A DNA stretch of 64,000 nt. Source: Atrichornis clamosus. Taxonomy: Eukaryota; Chordata; Aves; Passeriformes; Menuridae. The stretch lies in the NCBI GenBank assembly GCA_013400975.1, contig WBMZ01012204.1, positions 62,001 to 126,000 on the forward strand. Direction: 5' to 3'. The translations under genes and the position numbers were made by a program. The notes under the pieces are model-generated. The model worked only from the letters and a program-made list of their open reading frames with translations. It searched no databases and was not told where the DNA came from. Positions within the stretch are counted from its first letter, which is position 1. Every line of letters starts with the position of its first letter. This document shows, piece after piece, positions 61,500 through 64,000 of this stretch.

Positions 61500-61690
61500 T
61501 TGGACAACTCCGTTCCCCCGGTGCCAGGGTCCTTCCCACGCCCGACGCTGTCACCGCCTCCCGCCAGCCAGAGCCGACCTCACCGGCGGAGCGGGTAAGT
61601 GCCGCCGCTTCAGGACCCTGGACAGCGCCGGCAGCGCCGGGCGGGCACTGGGCCTCCAAGGCAAAGTAAATCTGCCGGCTCCTTGTAAAT
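61500..61690. promoter_or_regulatory. Small GC/CpG-rich patch with splice-donor motif
   Basis: A CpG-dense block in otherwise ordinary intergenic DNA. It includes gcgg|gtaagtgc with GT at 61595-61596, a near-consensus donor. It may be the promoter and first exon of an unidentified + strand transcript, or an isolated CpG island. No coding identity is seen. Confidence 0.35.
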
Positions 61691-61904
61691 CTTGTGCCTA
61701 CCCCCGCGTAACAGCCCTTTGCTTCTAGTGAGTGCTGGAACAATAGAAAGGGGATGCTTTGTAACCATCTCCAAGAAAGCCCCGTTAATCAAATTAGGTT
61801 AATTACATTTGAGTTTCTAACAAAATTCGGAGTTTGGCAATCAGGTTGAGGCTGCGACCCTTCAAGGGTTTGGAACTGTACTGGGTGATTTTTTGCTCAG
61901 TTTG

Positions 61905-62036
61905 TCTGTCAGAGTTCAAGGAGCGTCTGGACAATGCTCTTGGCCTTATGGTTTAGTTTTATTGCTGCAAGGAGCAGGGTGTTGGACTTGATCCTTATGG
62001 GTTCCTTTACAGCTTGAGATATTCTACGATTCTGTT
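61905..62036 (+). mobile_element. CR1 3' tail
   Basis: Shows gttcaaggagcgtctggaca, gggtgttggacttgatcctt, then ctacgattctgttctat. Confidence 0.85.
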
Positions 62037-63878
62037 CTATCAGGAGTTGCCTGAATAGGAGTTGGCAGTTGTGCATGCCCTCACCTTGGGGAAAGCCTGC
62101 CAAGGATCCTGCACTTCAAGGCCTGAGAGATCCCAAAGAGACGGCAGCAGACTGGAGGAAATAAATATACTGCAGCATTTGTCATCCCTGAGGCAAGCAT
62201 TTCCCATACTGTGAAACACTGCTCTAAGTCACCTAAATACTTTCTAAAATCCATCAAGGAAAGTGCAGATAGGCGTATTCACATACTTGTTTGTTCCTGC
62301 AAGCAAATTACAGCAACTTTCTATTAGTGGTTTTCTCCACTCCAAAGTGTCTGCCTCTTCATTGAGCCAGGTCAGGAAGGCTGAGGCCTCTTAAACACTA
62401 AAAGAAGCCTTTAGTATGTGCTTTCATGGAAACTCCCCAAGAGATGGTATCCCTGTCCAAGCTGGGAAACATAGCTGCTATAAATGATTTCTGATGGATT
62501 TTTGAACCCATTCCTAAGAACTGCTGGTGGCATCTCTTGACATTGGTAACCCCGCACCTCTCAACAGCATAGATAGTAATCAACTACACCACCCATTAGT
62601 GAGACTAAGAAAACTGCTCCGATATCTCCTTTGCTAGCATCCAAACCCTTTACTTCGTGTGCAAGGAAAAGAGTGTATTGCTTTATTCTTTGCTGCTATG
62701 TTTTATATATTTAAAGGCTGTTAACAAACTTCCCTTGTCTTATTTGGCCCATCCCCACCATTGGGATGCCTGATGTCTGCTGCTGGGGCTGCCTCTGGTT
62801 GCCCCTGGCCTGCCCGCTCCATGGCTGGGTGGTAGGATGGGTCCTGACTGCCAGGCCCTGTTCTGTCCTCCCTGGGGAGCCCCTCGCCACTGTGGTGCCC
62901 TGATGATAGGTAAAATAAGGTGCAATAATTCTCCAGAACACCTCCTGTGATTTAGCAGTCTGTGGGCTAAGCTTCCTATGGAGCCAGCAAGTCTATCTTC
63001 ATATTTGTCAGAGTAAGTCTATCCTCACATTTGTCAGGACTTGACATCTTTTTTTTCCTTCTGCAGATTTATCTAAACATTTTAAAACATATCAGTTCTG
63101 TTTTCTTTCAGAACATCTTGTACTTTTGAGTTTCACGTTCCAGTTTTTCTCTGTGAAATGCCTTTCTTCATGTTATGTGTTGCTATTATGTTTGCTATTT
63201 ATTTGATGGACTGAGAGGGTGTGAATAGCCAGCCTTTGTGCCCCTATTTGTTGCTACTCCTGCCTTTTCTTCAGTTACCTTTTTTTTTTTAAGTTAAAGA
63301 GATCTAGTCCTCTTAATTTCTTCTCAAGCCAAAACTGTTACAATCATTTTATTGCCCTCTCTGCAATTTTTCCGGCACTAACCATGGAGCTGATGTGTTC
63401 AGGGAACTCTCTGAACACATCTAAATTTTTCCTGTGTCTGCTGCGCTCATTATTTTGTGTGTTGGAGTATTCTTTCTCCCTATGTATTCTCCTTCACATT
63501 TGTCAACTTTTAATTTTATCTACCATTTTATCACTTATGATTTGGCATTCAGATGACATTCTGCAACACTTCATCTATGACACTTACGTCATAAAAAATT
63601 TTGCATAAATTTTGCAATCCTCCTGCTTTTCCTCTAAATATGTTAAACAATGGTTTTGTGGGTTTTGTGGACCTCCTTTTTATATGCAATTTCACTGTTC
63701 ACTGCCACTCTCTTTCTTTCACTCAGTTGAAGGGAGAACTCCCCGTTCTGTCCCATGACAGTTTGTGGTTTTTAAAATCTATTGATCAGCTCACTTTTAC
63801 TGACTGTTTCAGAAATGTAATAGCTACCAAAAGCAGGATTTCCCTTTGCAGAAGCCTTTCCAATTTTTTCCACTTGGA
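62037..63878. other. Intergenic sequence
   Basis: No gene or known repeat recognised. A GC-richer stretch at about 62750-62900 and T-rich DNA after 63040 are the only compositional features. Confidence 0.6.
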
Positions 63879-64000
63879 ATCATAGAATTGTAGAATTGTT
63901 TAGATTGGAAAAGCCCTTTAAAATCATTGACTCCAACTATTAATCCAGCACTGCCAAGTGCACCACTAAACCATGTCCCTGAGTGCCACATCTACACATC
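63879..64000 (-). mobile_element. CR1 3' end, running off the window
   Basis: Starts tggaatcatagaattgtaga and continues gattggaaaagccctttaaa, agtgccacatctacacatc in CR1 antisense order, close to the copies at 28492 and 40675. Cut by the window edge. Confidence 0.9.

Noticed and set aside
52118..64000. Search for SLN (sarcolipin), expected downstream on the - strand
   Set aside because: No short membrane peptide of that type was found on reading; it probably lies beyond the window.
1..64000. CRISPR arrays, operons, tRNA or rRNA genes
   Set aside because: No regularly spaced repeats, ribosome-binding patterns or structural RNA signatures; the sequence is vertebrate nuclear DNA.

Overview
This window is bird nuclear DNA. 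It is AT-rich and gene-poor, with about a dozen CR1 (chicken-repeat-1 type LINE) fragments ending in the usual short tail related to gattctatgatt, and two solo retroviral LTRs of types common in birds, most likely from a songbird-like lineage. No bacterial, plasmid or organelle signal is present.

One protein-coding gene can be rebuilt completely: ELMOD1 (ELMO domain-containing protein 1, an Arf/Arl GTPase-activating protein) on the + strand. A CpG island at about 8.64-9.19 kb carries the promoter and a non-coding first exon ending at 9052. Eleven coding exons follow: 24490-24506 (start), 35559-35704, 35856-35884, 37089-37186, 42617-42746, 45696-45829, 47001-47069, 47358-47381, 49404-49454, 50948-51081 and 51945-52117 (stop). 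All introns are GT-AG, all phases join, and the product is 334 residues, the length I know for the long human isoform. The 24-nt exon at 47358-47381 keeps the frame and has weak splice sites; skipping it gives 326 residues. A likely poly(A) signal lies at 53291-53296.

Layout: 1-8.6 kb is AT-rich upstream sequence with a few unconfirmed coding-like segments on the - strand. 8.64-9.5 kb is GC-rich promoter DNA containing a 25-bp inverted repeat. 9-52 kb is ELMOD1, with CR1 copies in introns 1, 2 and 5 and a solo LTR at 26136-26953 in intron 2. 52-64 kb is the 3' UTR, then intergenic DNA with CR1 copies, a second solo LTR (60052-60598) and a small GC-rich patch at 61.5-61.7 kb that ends in a strong splice-donor motif. 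In mammals ELMOD1 lies between ALKBH8 and SLN; I could not find either here.

I see no clearly new biological system. The items most worth checking are the promoter hairpin cluster, a 7-codon upstream ORF, the microexon, possible - strand exons at 2.4-5.4 kb, the GC-rich patch at 61.5 kb, and two single N bases that each sit at a short duplication, probably assembly seams.
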